A stretch of DNA of 64,000 nucleotides from Kofleriaceae bacterium (GTDB taxonomy: Bacteria > Myxococcota_A > Polyangia > Haliangiales > Haliangiaceae): positions 124,001 to 188,000 of the forward strand of contig JAGPCY010000007.1 of assembly GCA_018057825.1 (NCBI GenBank), written 5' to 3'. Of the stretch, positions 18,450 to 32,053 are shown one piece after another. The first letter of the stretch is position 1; every line of letters starts with the position of its first letter. The notes under the pieces are model-generated. The model saw only the letters and a list, made by a program, of their open reading frames with translations. It searched no databases and was not told where the DNA came from. The translations under genes and the position numbers were made by a program.

Positions 18450-19267
18450 GAGCCGCCGCGATCGCGTTGACCTTCGGCCTGGCCGCGTGTGGCGGCGACG
18501 CGCTGGCGCCATCGACGCTCATCACCGAGGCCCGCCTCCTGGCGGTCGCCGCGTCGCCACCGGTCACCACCCTCGACGGCGAGGCCGAGCTGCGGGCCCT
18601 GGTGGTGGCCGCCGATGGCGCGCCGGCCGACGTCGCCGTGACCTGGCGGGCCTGCTCGCCGTGGCGCGTGCTGCGCGATCCCGATCTCGACTGCGCGCCG
18701 GGCGACGCGCTGCCGCTGGCGGTCGACGCCGACGGCGCCGCGCGCCTGCGGGTCGAGGACGTGCTGGCGCGCTTCGGTGGCCCGGGCGCGCCGCCGCCGC
18801 CGCCCGGCGCGTGCCCGGGACCGGTCGTGCCGATCCCGGTGATCGCCACCGCCACCGTCGACGGCACCCGCCTGGTCGCGCGCAAGGACGTCGGGGTCGG
18901 CGCCGCCGCGCGCCGCGCCCCGGTGATCGCCGCGATCACCCTCGACGATCAGCCGGCCGCCAGCTTCACGCCTGGCGCGGTCTATCGCCTGGCCGCGGTG
19001 CCGGCCCTCGACTCCCTCGACGCCACCTGCACCGACGACCCCGAGCCGGTGGCGGTGCGCGAGGGCGTGCGCACGTACTTCTACGTCTCGGCCGGTGGGC
19101 TCGACGAGGTGGCCGCCGACGTCTCGTACCAGCCCGACGACACCGCGGCGATCGGCTCGGTCGAGTTCACCGCCCCCGACGACGCCGCGCCGGTTCGCCT
19201 GTGGTCGGTCATGCTCGACGGCGACGGCGGCGCGGCCTGGACCCTGCGCACCCTCGACGCCAAGTGA
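18446..19267 (+). CDS. Lipoprotein partner of the TonB receptor
   Basis: 273 residues beginning MRAAAIALTFGLAACGG, a compact lipoprotein signal with the lipobox LAAC. The rest looks like a beta-sandwich secreted protein, with a proline run GAPPPPPGACPG and two Cys pairs. No family recognised. The four-base ATGA overlap with the receptor gene indicates a coupled two-gene operon, so it may help the receptor bind or present ligand at the surface. It ends against the convergent small lipoprotein gene with no spacer. Confidence 0.78.
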   Translation: MRAAAIALTFGLAACGGDALAPSTLITEARLLAVAASPPVTTLDGEAELRALVVAADGAPADVAVTWRACSPWRVLRDPDLDCAPGDALPLAVDADGAARLRVEDVLARFGGPGAPPPPPGACPGPVVPIPVIATATVDGTRLVARKDVGVGAAARRAPVIAAITLDDQPAASFTPGAVYRLAAVPALDSLDATCTDDPEPVAVREGVRTYFYVSAGGLDEVAADVSYQPDDTAAIGSVEFTAPDDAAPVRLWSVMLDGDGGAAWTLRTLDAK

Positions 19268-19654
19268 TCACGGCGCGACGCCGCGCGCGACGGCGTCGAG
19301 GGCCCGGCACTGCGCGCGATCGCGGAACCCGGCGCGGGCCGACAGGCCGTGGATCAGGAGCAGCGCGCCGCCGGTGATCGCCAGCATCGTGGCGGTGGCC
19401 TTGGCCTCGCCCGCCGGCAGTGAGCCGTCGTCCTTGCTGGTCGCCAGCGCGACGACGCCCAGGCCGAGCCCGAGGGCGCCGTCGACGGCGATCACGGTGT
19501 CGACGATCGGCAGGGCCCGCGAGCGCGTGCAGTCGGGGCGCACGCCCGGCGACGCCGCGCGCGGCGGCGCGGTCCCGAAGGTGTAGTAGCAGCCGGCAGC
19601 CGGCGCGGTGGTGACGAGGGCGAGGGAGAGGGCGACGAGGCGAGGGAGCGACAT
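19268..19654 (-). CDS. Small membrane lipoprotein
   Basis: 128 residues; the ATG at 19654 is preceded by AAAGGGCAGG and starts a lipoprotein signal (LVTTAPAAGC). Two further hydrophobic stretches (IVDTVIAVDGALGLGLGVVAL and MLAITGGALLLIHGL) suggest membrane segments. This resembles small uncharacterised myxobacterial lipoproteins of the same size. No function can be assigned. Confidence 0.72.
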   Translation of the reverse strand: MSLPRLVALSLALVTTAPAAGCYYTFGTAPPRAASPGVRPDCTRSRALPIVDTVIAVDGALGLGLGVVALATSKDDGSLPAGEAKATATMLAITGGALLLIHGLSARAGFRDRAQCRALDAVARGVAP

Positions 19655-19874
19655 CGCCTGCCCTTTCAGCAACCGCTGGGCCACCGCCTCGGGCCGCGAC
19701 CGCGACCGCCGTGTCACGGTCGCGCCGGCGCGACGGACGGGCGCCCCGACATCGCCGTCCGGGGGTGGCGCCAGGGGTTCACGGTTGGCCCGCGCTGGTG
19801 TCGGCGCGCCGTCGCGAAACCCGACGGTCCGTGATCGGACTTCCGTCGTCGGTCCCGCGCACGCCGCCACGACG

Positions 19875-21338
19875 TCACTGGGTGAAGGTGACGAGCGGGC
19901 TTGGCGTCGTGGTCGAGCCGGGCGCGCCGCTCGGCGTCAGCTCGCCGGTGCCGAAGCCGGGGTACCCGACGGCGGCGGTCACCAGCACGACATAGCTACC
20001 CGGCTCGATCAGCCCGGCCGGCACGTCGATGCTCGGCTGCTTGGTGAGGGCGGTGAAGACCGGCACCGGTGTGGAGGTGCCGAGGGCCGCGACGACGACG
20101 CTGTACAGGTCCGGTGCGTTCAGACCCGACTCGGGCATCCAGCGCACGGTGACCGCGCCGGCCGGCAACCGCCGGACGTTCGACTCGCCCGCCGAGAGCG
20201 GCGCGCCCGCGACCTCGAAGCCCGACGCGAACGGGATCGGAAGCTCGATCGCGCCGCCGACCTCGACCGGGACGGCGTACTCGGCGTGGACCGCCACGTC
20301 GCTGCTGCTCAGGGTGTACGGGCAATCGACGATGGTGACGAGCCGCCGAGCGTAGCTGCTCGGCAGTCCGATCGAACTAGGGGCCGAGACGCTCACCGTG
20401 CCGCCGCCGGCGAAGGTCGCGCCGCCCAGGCCGATCCCCCAGGTGTTGCCGGTCTCGGGCGAGGGGACCAGGCGCACCTCGGCCTGGCCGGTACACGCTG
20501 CTGCCGCCGGCGCGGTCGCCCGCGCGCGGCCCAGCAGGCTGTCGGCGACCGCCAGATCGATCCGAGTCGGCGTGACCGGCGTGAGCTGCGGCGTCAGCGC
20601 GAACACCCCTCCTTGCGGCGCCGCGATGGCGGCCGCGTAGGCCTCGACCACCGACCACGCGTCGCCGTCGCCGCGGCGGTGGGTGATCGCGATCCAATCG
20701 CCCGCGTCGAGCAGTCCAAACGGCGCCCCGGGCGGCGTGGTCACCGCGTCGAGCGACCACGGCAGGTTCCAGCGCAGTGGATCGGTCGTCGCGCCCGTGC
20801 CGGTGACGCTGCCGTCCATCGCGCGCGCGTGGCTCCACATGCCGATCGTGTCGAAGTGCAGCGCACTCTCGCTCGGGTTCCACAGGGTCGACTGCAGCGA
20901 GAAGCTGACCTGCCGAGGCTTGAACGTAGTGACGAGATCGGCGCGGCCGTAGACCCGATCGCGATATGCGAACGTGGCGGCGTCGCTGGCGAGGTACAGC
21001 GGCGCCCCGGCGCCGAGCTGGATCTCGAGCAGGTAGGGCCCAGGCGGCACGTCGGCCGATGCGCTGGCGCCGTCGATGGTGGCCGGGTAGCTCGCGTAGC
21101 CCAGCGGCTCGGCGGAGTCGCGCACCAGATAGCGGACCGCGGTCGGCGTCGGGCTCTCCGCGATCACCGCGCCTGCGGTCAGGCGGTCGCGCGAGAAGGT
21201 CACCTGCCGCCGCACCACATCCGGACCGCCGTCACGCTCCTCCGATCCCTCGCCGAGCTCATCGAGCCCGAACACCGCGTTGCACGCCGTGCTAGCGGTC
21301 AGGCTCAGCACGACGAGCAGCACGGCGGGGCGTCGCAC
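19875..21338 (-). CDS. Large secreted lipoprotein of unknown function
   Basis: 487 residues from a GTG start. The signal MRRPAVLLVVLSLTASTAC leads into NAVFGLDELGEG, a form common in myxobacterial lipoproteins. The mature part is a beta-rich protein with fibronectin-like character (SAGESNVRRLPAGAVTVRW; VPAGLIEPGSYVVLVTAA) and no catalytic motif. The two lipoprotein genes on this strand are separated by about 220 bases without other coding signal. Confidence 0.75.
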   Translation of the reverse strand: MRRPAVLLVVLSLTASTACNAVFGLDELGEGSEERDGGPDVVRRQVTFSRDRLTAGAVIAESPTPTAVRYLVRDSAEPLGYASYPATIDGASASADVPPGPYLLEIQLGAGAPLYLASDAATFAYRDRVYGRADLVTTFKPRQVSFSLQSTLWNPSESALHFDTIGMWSHARAMDGSVTGTGATTDPLRWNLPWSLDAVTTPPGAPFGLLDAGDWIAITHRRGDGDAWSVVEAYAAAIAAPQGGVFALTPQLTPVTPTRIDLAVADSLLGRARATAPAAAACTGQAEVRLVPSPETGNTWGIGLGGATFAGGGTVSVSAPSSIGLPSSYARRLVTIVDCPYTLSSSDVAVHAEYAVPVEVGGAIELPIPFASGFEVAGAPLSAGESNVRRLPAGAVTVRWMPESGLNAPDLYSVVVAALGTSTPVPVFTALTKQPSIDVPAGLIEPGSYVVLVTAAVGYPGFGTGELTPSGAPGSTTTPSPLVTFTQ

Positions 21339-21366
21339 GTCGCGACGATATCACGACCTCCGCGCG

Positions 21367-22404
<1,038 letters not shown>

Positions 22405-22413
22405 GGTCGGCTC

Positions 22414-24291
<1,878 letters not shown>

Positions 24292-24362
24292 GATTTCCTC
24301 GGGAGGGAAGCGCCGCGACCCTACCGATGTAAGGGCGGCTGTGCAATGCCAACCCCGAGCGC

Positions 24363-24391
24363 TTGCAGGTCGTGCGACAACCCGGTATGTG
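24363..24391 (+). promoter_or_regulatory. Candidate promoter of the tRNA-Arg gene
   Basis: TTGCAG and TATGTG separated by 17 bases, placing a start point about five bases before the tRNA 5' end. The match to -35/-10 consensus is weak, but position and spacing fit. Confidence 0.35.
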
Positions 24392-24402
24392 TAACCGCCT
24401 AC

Positions 24403-24476
<74 letters not shown>

Positions 24477-24480
24477 CTGA

Positions 24481-25164
24481 TTGCCGAAGTCGCTGGCCCA
24501 GATCGCCGTCGAGGCCGGGCTTTTGTCTCGGGCCGACCTGACCCGGGCCCAGGAGCTGGCGGTCGAGCGCGCCGTCCCGCTGGCGGTCATCGTCATCCGC
24601 GAGTTCGGCGTCGACGAGGTCGCCCTGGTCGCGGCGTTCCGTCGCGAGCTGCGCATCCTCGCGGTCGATCCGGGGGCGGTCAAGCCCGACCTCGAGGCGC
24701 TGCGCCAGGTGCCGCGGGAGCTGTGCCGACGCTACCGGGTGGTTCCCCTCGAGATCCGCGGCGGGCCTGGGCGTGACGATCGCGAGCTGTGGCTGGCGAT
24801 GGCCGATCCGACCGACACCGCGGCCCTGGCCGCGGTCGAGGCGGTCACCAGCGCCGCGGTCGACGTCGCGCTCCTGCCGCTGTCGGCGATCGACGAGCTG
24901 ATCGAGCAAGGCCACAAGCAGCTCGCGACCCAGGTCGTCCGCCGCGGCCGCAAGGCCCTGCCGCGCGCGGTGACCCGGCCGCAGCCGCGCGGCCTGGCCG
25001 ACGAGACGATCGAGTCGACCGCGACCATGCGGCTGCGGATGGCGGCGCCGACCGACGTCGCGACCCGGGTCGCGGCGCTGGTCAAGCTCCTGGTCGACAA
25101 GGGCGTGATCACGGCGGACGAGTACGAGGACGCGGTGCGGGCGCTGACGCGGGACGAGGAGTAG
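24481..25164 (+). CDS. Stand-alone MshEN (GspE/PilB N-terminal) domain protein
   Basis: 227 residues. An in-frame stop at 24478-24480 forces the start to TTG at 24481 or later, and the first residues ([20 protein letters not shown]) already match the beginning of a MshEN/GspE N-terminal domain. Residues 1-150 are that domain; the C terminus has [20 protein letters not shown], a helical motif also present in the paralogue at 61.7-62.5 kb. MshEN domains bind c-di-GMP in some type II secretion and pilus ATPases; the ATPase part is absent. The start codon lies four bases after the tRNA-Arg, with no Shine-Dalgarno sequence, so the mRNA may come from the tRNA transcript. Confidence 0.82.
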   Translation: MPKSLAQIAVEAGLLSRADLTRAQELAVERAVPLAVIVIREFGVDEVALVAAFRRELRILAVDPGAVKPDLEALRQVPRELCRRYRVVPLEIRGGPGRDDRELWLAMADPTDTAALAAVEAVTSAAVDVALLPLSAIDELIEQGHKQLATQVVRRGRKALPRAVTRPQPRGLADETIESTATMRLRMAAPTDVATRVAALVKLLVDKGVITADEYEDAVRALTRDEE

Positions 25165-25184
25165 AGGAGGGCGGGGGCGGCGGC

Positions 25185-25463
<279 letters not shown>

Positions 25464-25593
25464 GGCGCGCCGATCGCGTGCGCGACTCGCGCATCGGGTT
25501 GCGCGACCTGACCTCGCGATGGCGTAGCGCCGCGATCGCGCGTGTGGTCGGGGCCGGCACGCGGCGTGCTGCAGGTCGAGGTGGAGGTCCCTC

Positions 25594-27300
25594 ATGCCCA
25601 GCACCCTCGTTCGTCTGCTCCTGTTCCTGATCGTCCTCGTCGCGCCCGGCTGCGTCGATCCCCCCGACGATGACGGCGCTTCGCCAACGACCGCCGTCGC
25701 CGCCGAGGGCAAGGGCGGCGAGTTCGAGATCGTGGTCTGCGGGCGCGTCTGTCCCGCTGGCTATCACTCGATCAGCTATCAGCACTCCGGTCAGTGCGGC
25801 ACGACCATCGAGGACAACCAGGTGACCTGCGAGCGGACGTTCGGCGATTCGTTCGGCACCTGCGACGCGATATGCCCCGCGGGGTACCACTCGTACCTCC
25901 GCATGACCTGGACCGCGTGCGGGAACCAGTTCTACAACCGGCGGCTGTGCGAGCCGAACCGCGGGCTGCGCTTCGACTCCTGCGATCGCTGTCCGCCGGG
26001 CTACGCCCAGGTGTCGACGCAGTTGGACACCATCTGCGGTGGCGGATCGACGCTCCCCAACGAGTACACCTGCGAGCGTCAAGCCGCTGGGGCGTTGACG
26101 CTGGTGGGCGCGTTGGCGCTGCCCGCCGGCGCGACCAGCTCTATCGAGCTCGGATGGTCGACCCGCGCCGTGACCAGCGCCTCGGTCGTGGCCTACGCCC
26201 CGGGGCAGGCCGCGCGCGTGCTGTCGACCGCGCCGAGCGGCAGCGTCAGCTACGGCCCCGTGCGTCCCGGCGAGCAGCACCGCTTCGAGCTGTACGGCGA
26301 CGGCATCTTCCTCGACAGCCGGCTGCTGGACGTCGCGCTGATGTCCGCCACGATCACCGCGTCGCCCCAGAACGTCGTCGTCACCGGCGCGGCCGGCACC
26401 ACGACCGTGACCTGGTCGACGGCGAACGTCGGCGCCGCGGCGCAGGTCTACGTCCGGGTCGACGGCGGCGCGCCGTCGCTGTTCGCGTCGGGCGCCGCGG
26501 GCTCGGCGGTCGCGTCGTGGATCTCTCCCGGCCGCAGCTACACCTTCACCGTCCACCCCGGCGACGCCAACGCGCCGACCTTGGCCTCGGTGGTGGTGAC
26601 CGGCCAGGCCGCCGCCGTCGTCGCCCCGGCCGGCGGCGCGTGGTGGAACCCGAACCGGTCGGGCAACGGCCTCGATCTCCGCGTCGCCGGCGACGCCGTC
26701 AACTTCGCCTGGTTCACCTACGACCTCGCCGGCTCGCCGACCTGGTACCTGGCGACCCTGGCCCGCGGCGCCGGGCAGTGGGTCGGCGACCTGAACCGCT
26801 ACACCTGGACCGGCACCACCGCCGTGCCGTCGGTGGTCGGCCGCGTCACGTTGACCCTGACCTCATCGACCCGCGGCACGTTGGCGTACACCGTCGACGG
26901 TCGCAGCGGCAGTGAGGCCATCGAGCGGTACATCTTCGCCACCGGCGCGCCGACGACCTCGCTGTCGGGGCTGTGGTACGTGCCGTCGGAGGCCGGGTGG
27001 GGCATCGACTTCGACAGCCAGGGCTCGGTCCACGCGGCGTACATCACGGCCTACCGCAGCAGCGGTCAGCCGACCTGGGTCTACGGCGTCGGCTCGGGCA
27101 GCGGGCTCATCCGCTTCGATCTGCTGCGCACCCAGGGCCAGAACCTGTGCCCGGGTTGCACCGGGCCGACCTCGGTGACGTCCACGCCCGCCGGCACGTT
27201 GACCATCAGCACCAGCCAGCTCGGCAACGGTCGCCTGGCCGGCGCCCTCGACTGGGCGACCTGGCCGCGGCCCAACCTCAGCCTCGTGCGGCTGCTGTAG
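25594..27300 (+). CDS. Cys-rich surface lipoprotein with tandem WNPxxSGxG-type repeats
   Basis: 568 residues; AGGTGGAGG lies before the ATG, and the signal [20 protein letters not shown] ends in a lipobox. Residues ~45-165 contain three Cys-rich units with CPAGYHS or CPPGYAQ cores. Two fibronectin-like beta segments follow. The last ~200 residues hold two copies of a domain seen widely in proteobacterial secreted proteins: [17 protein letters not shown]...SPTWYLA and [17 protein letters not shown]...QPTWVYG. The function of that domain is unknown. Probably cell-surface exposed. Confidence 0.82.
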   Translation: MPSTLVRLLLFLIVLVAPGCVDPPDDDGASPTTAVAAEGKGGEFEIVVCGRVCPAGYHSISYQHSGQCGTTIEDNQVTCERTFGDSFGTCDAICPAGYHSYLRMTWTACGNQFYNRRLCEPNRGLRFDSCDRCPPGYAQVSTQLDTICGGGSTLPNEYTCERQAAGALTLVGALALPAGATSSIELGWSTRAVTSASVVAYAPGQAARVLSTAPSGSVSYGPVRPGEQHRFELYGDGIFLDSRLLDVALMSATITASPQNVVVTGAAGTTTVTWSTANVGAAAQVYVRVDGGAPSLFASGAAGSAVASWISPGRSYTFTVHPGDANAPTLASVVVTGQAAAVVAPAGGAWWNPNRSGNGLDLRVAGDAVNFAWFTYDLAGSPTWYLATLARGAGQWVGDLNRYTWTGTTAVPSVVGRVTLTLTSSTRGTLAYTVDGRSGSEAIERYIFATGAPTTSLSGLWYVPSEAGWGIDFDSQGSVHAAYITAYRSSGQPTWVYGVGSGSGLIRFDLLRTQGQNLCPGCTGPTSVTSTPAGTLTISTSQLGNGRLAGALDWATWPRPNLSLVRLL

Positions 27301-27535
27301 CGGGGTCCCCCGCCCGTGACGAGAACGCGACACGGGTGTCGACGAATTCCTGCGATCGAGAACGGACGATGACGCCCGGGCCCGCCGAGGGCGGTAGGTA
27401 AGCTGTTGATCTCTCGAGCCGATAGGGCGGGCGACCGGGGCGTCGGCGGATGGCCCGCGCCGTGCAAGCCCTCCGGAAGTTGCGGACCGCGTGCGCTATA
27501 TTCGGCGCAGCGCGGGTCCGGACCACGGAATCCCG

Positions 27536-29689
27536 ATGCCCCAGCCCGAAATGAACCCGCTCCCGGTCCCGTGTAGCAACTGCCGACGCGAGCTGGCGCC
27601 GGCGGCGCTGTTCTGCCCGACCTGCGGCACGCCGCGGGTCCGCGACGGCGCGGTCGACGAGCTGATCGGCGCGGTCCTGGCCGATCGCTTCCTGGTCATC
27701 GATCGCCTGGGCGCCGGCAAGTCGGGGACGATCTACCGCGGCGAGCACGTCACGCTGCGCCGCAAGGTCGCGATCAAGGTCCTGCACCACGAGCTGTCGC
27801 GCGACGACCTGGCGATCGAGCGGTTCCGTCGCGAGGCGACCTCGGTGGCCGAGATCGACAACGAGCACATCGTCGAGATCCACGACTTCGGGCGGACCAG
27901 CGACGGTCGGCTCTACCTGGCGATGGAGCTCCTCGAGGGCGAAACCCTCGACAACGTCCTGGTGCGCGACGGCAAGCTCGCGGTCGACCGGGCTCTCGAC
28001 GTGATGATCCAGGTGGCCGACGCCCTGGCCGACGCCCACGCGGTCGGCTTCGTCCACCGCGATCTCCGGCCGCGCAACCTGTACCTGGCGGTGCGGCGTG
28101 GCAAGGCCAACTTCGTCAAGCTCCTCGACTTCGGCCTGGCCAAGCTGGTCGAGAACGGCGGCGGCGCGGCCTCGACCAGCCTGGGCATGACCTTCGGCGA
28201 CCCGCGCTACATGTCGCCCGAGCAGGCCAAGGGCGATCCGACCGACCGGCGCAGCGATCTGTACTCGCTGGGCTGCATCGCGATGGAGATGTTGACCGGC
28301 GAGCCGCCATTCGTCGGTGGCCGGGTGTTCGATGTCCTGACTCGCCACGTCAGCGAGCCCGCGCCTCGGCTCTTGGCGCGCCGGCCCGATGCGCCGCCGT
28401 GGCTCGACGTCGTCTTGGCCAGGCTCCTGGCCAAGGCCCCCGACGACCGGTTCGTGACCGCGGCCAAGCTGGCCGAGGTCCTGCGCGGCGCCGGCGCGGT
28501 CGCGGTCGAGGAGCCTCCGTCGGCGAGCGGCCGGCGCGGGCCGACCGGGACGCCTGCGGTCGGCGTGCCGGCGGTGGTGGCTGGTGAGGTCGCGGTCGCG
28601 CCTGCGGTCGTGCCGGTCGCGGCGGTCGCGCCGCCCGTCGATCCCGGCGCGGGCGATCGCGTGGCGATCCCGATCGGGGTCGCCGACGCCGCGTCGGGTC
28701 CGGTCGGCGAGCCGACCGACCGCGTGCGCCACGGGTCGGAGGCCGACGACGCCGACCGGTCGCGCGAGGATCTGGCGCCGCGGGCCCGCCGCGCCAGCGG
28801 TCCCAGCCCGGACGACGATCCCCGGCTGTCGGGCGCGTGGTTCGCCGACGGCGAAGGTGCCGACCCCAGCGACAGCGGCGTCGCCAGCCTGGCGGCGGCG
28901 CGGCGCTTTATCGATCCGGGCGATAGCCTCGACGAGTATCGGCCGCCGCGCACCAACTACAAGCCGTTCGTGATCGCTGGCGTGGCCGCGCTGGTCTTGG
29001 TCCTCGTGCTCCTGCTCGTGGGGGGCGGCGACGATGAGGCTGGGCCGGCCGCCCCCGCGCCGGCGCCGGTCGCGGCCCTGGCCGTCGACGCTGGGGCGCC
29101 CCCGGCGATCGACGCCGGCGTCGAGGTCGACGCCGCGGCGGCCGGGACGGGCCAACCGTCGGCTCCGTCGAAGCCGGTCGATCCGCCCAAGCCGCCCAAG
29201 CCGTCCAACGGTAGCGGCACGCCGACCCGCACCCTCGATCCGGAGTCGACCCCACCCGACGAGCCCGACCCGGCGCCGAGCGGGACCGGCGGCCAGTCCG
29301 ACGAGCAGGCCCAGCTCGCCGAGTTCTACGCCAAGGCCGGCGACGCCGCGCTGCGCGGCGGCGACCCGGTGGGCGCCGCCAGCAACTACCAGAAGGCGCT
29401 CTCGGCCAACCCCAAGAACCTCGACGCCATCATCGGGCTCGGCGAGGTCGCGCTCAGCCAGGGCCAGTACGGGCCCGGGATCACCCAGCTCAAGAAGGCG
29501 GCGCGGCTGGCGCCGCGGCGCGCTCGGATCCACACGCTCCTCGGCGAGGCCTACCTCAACACCGGCAACGCGGTCGCGGCGGAGCAGAGCTTCCGGAAGG
29601 CGCTGCAGCTCGATCCCGACGACGCCCGGGCTCGCAACGGCTACAACGAGGCGGCGGGCCGGCTGCCTCCCCCGTCCGACGATCCGTGA
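27536..29689 (+). CDS. Transmembrane Ser/Thr protein kinase with N-terminal zinc ribbon and C-terminal TPRs
   Basis: 717 residues from the ATG at 27536; a GTG 45 bases upstream is an alternative. A zinc ribbon (CSNC...CPTC) at residues 13-30 precedes a Hanks kinase (~51-315) with GAGKSG, VAIKVLHHE, HRDLRPRN, DFG, and SPEQAKG, so all catalytic residues are present. A Val/Ala/Pro-rich linker leads to one TM helix near 477-497. An Asp-Ala-Pro-rich stretch and at least three TPR units (~595-710) then lie outside. This is a typical myxobacterial sensor kinase with a TPR ligand-binding or scaffolding tail. It is followed 143 bases later by a TetR-type gene. Confidence 0.92.
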   Translation: MPQPEMNPLPVPCSNCRRELAPAALFCPTCGTPRVRDGAVDELIGAVLADRFLVIDRLGAGKSGTIYRGEHVTLRRKVAIKVLHHELSRDDLAIERFRREATSVAEIDNEHIVEIHDFGRTSDGRLYLAMELLEGETLDNVLVRDGKLAVDRALDVMIQVADALADAHAVGFVHRDLRPRNLYLAVRRGKANFVKLLDFGLAKLVENGGGAASTSLGMTFGDPRYMSPEQAKGDPTDRRSDLYSLGCIAMEMLTGEPPFVGGRVFDVLTRHVSEPAPRLLARRPDAPPWLDVVLARLLAKAPDDRFVTAAKLAEVLRGAGAVAVEEPPSASGRRGPTGTPAVGVPAVVAGEVAVAPAVVPVAAVAPPVDPGAGDRVAIPIGVADAASGPVGEPTDRVRHGSEADDADRSREDLAPRARRASGPSPDDDPRLSGAWFADGEGADPSDSGVASLAAARRFIDPGDSLDEYRPPRTNYKPFVIAGVAALVLVLVLLLVGGGDDEAGPAAPAPAPVAALAVDAGAPPAIDAGVEVDAAAAGTGQPSAPSKPVDPPKPPKPSNGSGTPTRTLDPESTPPDEPDPAPSGTGGQSDEQAQLAEFYAKAGDAALRGGDPVGAASNYQKALSANPKNLDAIIGLGEVALSQGQYGPGITQLKKAARLAPRRARIHTLLGEAYLNTGNAVAAEQSFRKALQLDPDDARARNGYNEAAGRLPPPSDDP

Positions 29690-29773
29690 GCTCTGGGCCT
29701 GCGAAGGACGCTCGCCCCGCGCTGCGAGATCGCGCTGCGAAATCCGCTGAGTTCTCACCAGGCTCCCACAGTC

Positions 29774-29790
29774 TCACCGTCCTGGGGTGA
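29774..29790. promoter_or_regulatory. Small inverted repeat before the TetR-type gene
   Basis: TCACC-N7-GGTGA centred about 50 bases before the regulator start. TetR-family proteins usually repress their own gene through such palindromes, so this is a candidate operator; the arms are short. Confidence 0.28.
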
Positions 29791-29832
29791 AACGCTGGCG
29801 CGCCGCGAGCCGTGGTGGTTCCATGGCGGATC

Positions 29833-30450
29833 ATGGCGCGCGCACGCGGTACCTCGCCCGCCTCCACCCACCCTGTCGACGGCCGACGCGCGCGCACCGC
29901 GCGCACTCGAGCCGCCATCCTCGACGCCGTCCTGGCCTTGATCCGGGCCGGCGCCATCCACCCCACAGCGGCGGACATCGCGGCCCAGGCCAAGGTGTCG
30001 CTGCGCTCGATCGCCCAGCACTTCCCGACCCGGGTGGCGCTGTTCGCGTCCGCGGCCGAGCGCCACGGGGCCCGGCCCGAGGTCACGCTGCCCGACCCGG
30101 CGATGCCCCTGGCGCGCCGCCTGCGCGCGTTCGCCGCCGCCCGCGCCACCGACCTCGAGTCGACCCGGCTCCTGCGCGCGTCGGCCGCGCAGTTCGTCGC
30201 CGACTATCCGGTGGTGGCCGCCGCCATCGTCGGCAACGCCGCGACTCGCCGAGCCCAGCTCGAGCGCACCTTCCCGCGCGAGCTGTCGGCGCTGGCCGCC
30301 GACGATCGCGAGCTGCTCGACGTCGCCCTCTGCGGTCGGATGTGGGACGCGCTGCGCGAGCGCGGCAACTCGCCGGCGCGGTCGCTGGCGTTGATGACCC
30401 GGTTGGCCCGGCGTCTCCTCGGCGTTGCCCCAACCGTGCGCGGTTCGTGA
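29833..30450 (+). CDS. TetR-family transcriptional regulator
   Basis: 205 residues from the ATG at 29833. Residues ~15-65 hold the TetR HTH: RTRAAILDAVLALI followed by AADIAAQAKVSLRSIAQHFPTRVALFA. The C-terminal ligand domain is all-helical, Ala/Arg-rich and not assignable to a ligand. It stands between a kinase gene and a lipoprotein gene with no metabolic operon next to it, so its targets are unknown. Confidence 0.88.
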   Translation: MARARGTSPASTHPVDGRRARTARTRAAILDAVLALIRAGAIHPTAADIAAQAKVSLRSIAQHFPTRVALFASAAERHGARPEVTLPDPAMPLARRLRAFAAARATDLESTRLLRASAAQFVADYPVVAAAIVGNAATRRAQLERTFPRELSALAADDRELLDVALCGRMWDALRERGNSPARSLALMTRLARRLLGVAPTVRGS

Positions 30451-30511
30451 TCGCGGCGACGGTCGTCGGGCGCCGACGCGCCGGAGCGTCGGGCTGACGT
30501 ACAATGGCGGG

Positions 30512-32026
30512 ATGCGCGCCTCCGCCTCCACGTTCGCCGCTCTCGCGTTCGCTGTCGGGGCCTGCGCCAGCGACACCGGGATCGTCATCGAGGTGAGCTG
30601 GACCGAGGCGGACTTCCCGGCGGCCGAGACCCTGCGCATCTACGTCGCCACCGGCGACCCGACCCGGGCCGCGGTCGACGAGGCGTCGGTCGCCGAGCCG
30701 GTCGAGATGATCACGCTGCCCTATCGCTATCTGCTGCGGCCCGACGGTGCGCTCGGCGACATCGGCCCGCTGGTCCTCGCCGCCGGTCTGACCGCGGGGG
30801 AGCCGCCGCAGCCGCTGGCGTTCGACGTCTACCCCGAGGCGGTGGCCTTCGCCGACGGCGAGATCCGCACCGTGCGCCTGACCCCGACGTCGCGCACCTA
30901 CGAGTCCCACGGGCCGAACGCCGCATGCGCGATCTACGCCGATGACCTCGGGCAGCCGCGCACCATCGGCCTACCGGGCGACGCCGACTGCGACGGCACC
31001 CTCGATGGGAGCGACTGCGCCCCGCTCGAGCCGACCGACGACGTCGACGGCGACGGGGTGACCTGCGACGTCGACTGCCTCGACAGCGGGGGCTCGGTTC
31101 GCTACTCGCCCGGCGGGCTCGAGGTCTTGATCAAGCCGGAATCGGTCTTCCCCGGCCAGAACGTCCGAGACTTCCGCATGCTGAACGCCGTGCCGCCGCA
31201 CATCGAGTGCCTCCACGTCGACTTCGACTGCTCGGGGCAGTGTCGCGACGAGGCCAAGCTGCCGGGTGGCCCGCCGGTCGTGGTCGAGACCGACGCCAGC
31301 GGCGCCGACGACTGCGGATCGATCTTCGCCGCCGAGGATCCTCCGCTCTGTCCGATCGCGCCGAGCGACTGCAATCCCGACCAGCCCGGGAACCAGTCGA
31401 CCACGGAGTCGGAGTCCGAGATCTGCGACGGCCGCGACACCGACTGCGATGGCTTCCTCGCGACCCCGATCCTGTGCACTCAGCCCGAGGGCGCGGACTG
31501 CCAGGTGGGCGCGCGCGCCTGCGACGACGGCAGCGGCCGCTTCGCCGACGGTTGCGAGATCGTGGGGAGGGCGACCGTGCCGGGTCGGCTGTGCGAGCTG
31601 GCAGCGTCCCGGCTGAGCTGCCGCCTCGACGAGGACCCCCTAGGCTGCGTGGTCGATCAGATCGCGGCCGGCGACCTGGTGCGCGAGTGTCCGGTGTCGG
31701 TCAACTGCGGCGCCCCACTCGCGGAGACCGTGGGGCTGCCGGACCTGGGCACCGGTACGTGCACCTGGACCGTGGTCGGCGGGAGCGCGCAAGGCGACTG
31801 GACCGTCGGGTTCGTCAGGCCCGGCTCGTTCTCCATTGATGCGACGTCGACCTCATGTGGTCCGGTCATGGGGGCGAGGCCGCGGGTCGGCAACCCGAAG
31901 GACTACACCGTGCTCGTGGCGGGCACCGACGCCGGCCGGATGATCCGCCGATTCCATGTCGTCAAGCTCAAGGCCGACAGCAACGTCTGCGACGGGATGC
32001 TCGACTGCGATCTGACCCAGCCGTGA
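30512..32026 (+). CDS. MopE-like Cys-rich lipoprotein
   Basis: 504 residues. The ATG at 30512 starts a lipoprotein signal (FAALAFAVGAC). A beta-rich N-terminal domain (~20-150) precedes a Cys-rich part with Asp-rich calcium-loop-like units: DADCDGTLDGSDCAPLE, DDVDGDGVTCDVDCLD and EICDGRDTDCDGFLAT. Similar Asp/Cys modules occur in MopE and other myxobacterial surface proteins. About 26 Cys suggest extensive disulfides in the mature protein. No enzymatic motif. It ends 27 bases from the convergent cobT gene. Confidence 0.8.
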   Translation: MRASASTFAALAFAVGACASDTGIVIEVSWTEADFPAAETLRIYVATGDPTRAAVDEASVAEPVEMITLPYRYLLRPDGALGDIGPLVLAAGLTAGEPPQPLAFDVYPEAVAFADGEIRTVRLTPTSRTYESHGPNAACAIYADDLGQPRTIGLPGDADCDGTLDGSDCAPLEPTDDVDGDGVTCDVDCLDSGGSVRYSPGGLEVLIKPESVFPGQNVRDFRMLNAVPPHIECLHVDFDCSGQCRDEAKLPGGPPVVVETDASGADDCGSIFAAEDPPLCPIAPSDCNPDQPGNQSTTESESEICDGRDTDCDGFLATPILCTQPEGADCQVGARACDDGSGRFADGCEIVGRATVPGRLCELAASRLSCRLDEDPLGCVVDQIAAGDLVRECPVSVNCGAPLAETVGLPDLGTGTCTWTVVGGSAQGDWTVGFVRPGSFSIDATSTSCGPVMGARPRVGNPKDYTVLVAGTDAGRMIRRFHVVKLKADSNVCDGMLDCDLTQP

Positions 32027-32053
32027 GCTCGCCGGGACGCCCCGGCGCGGCAG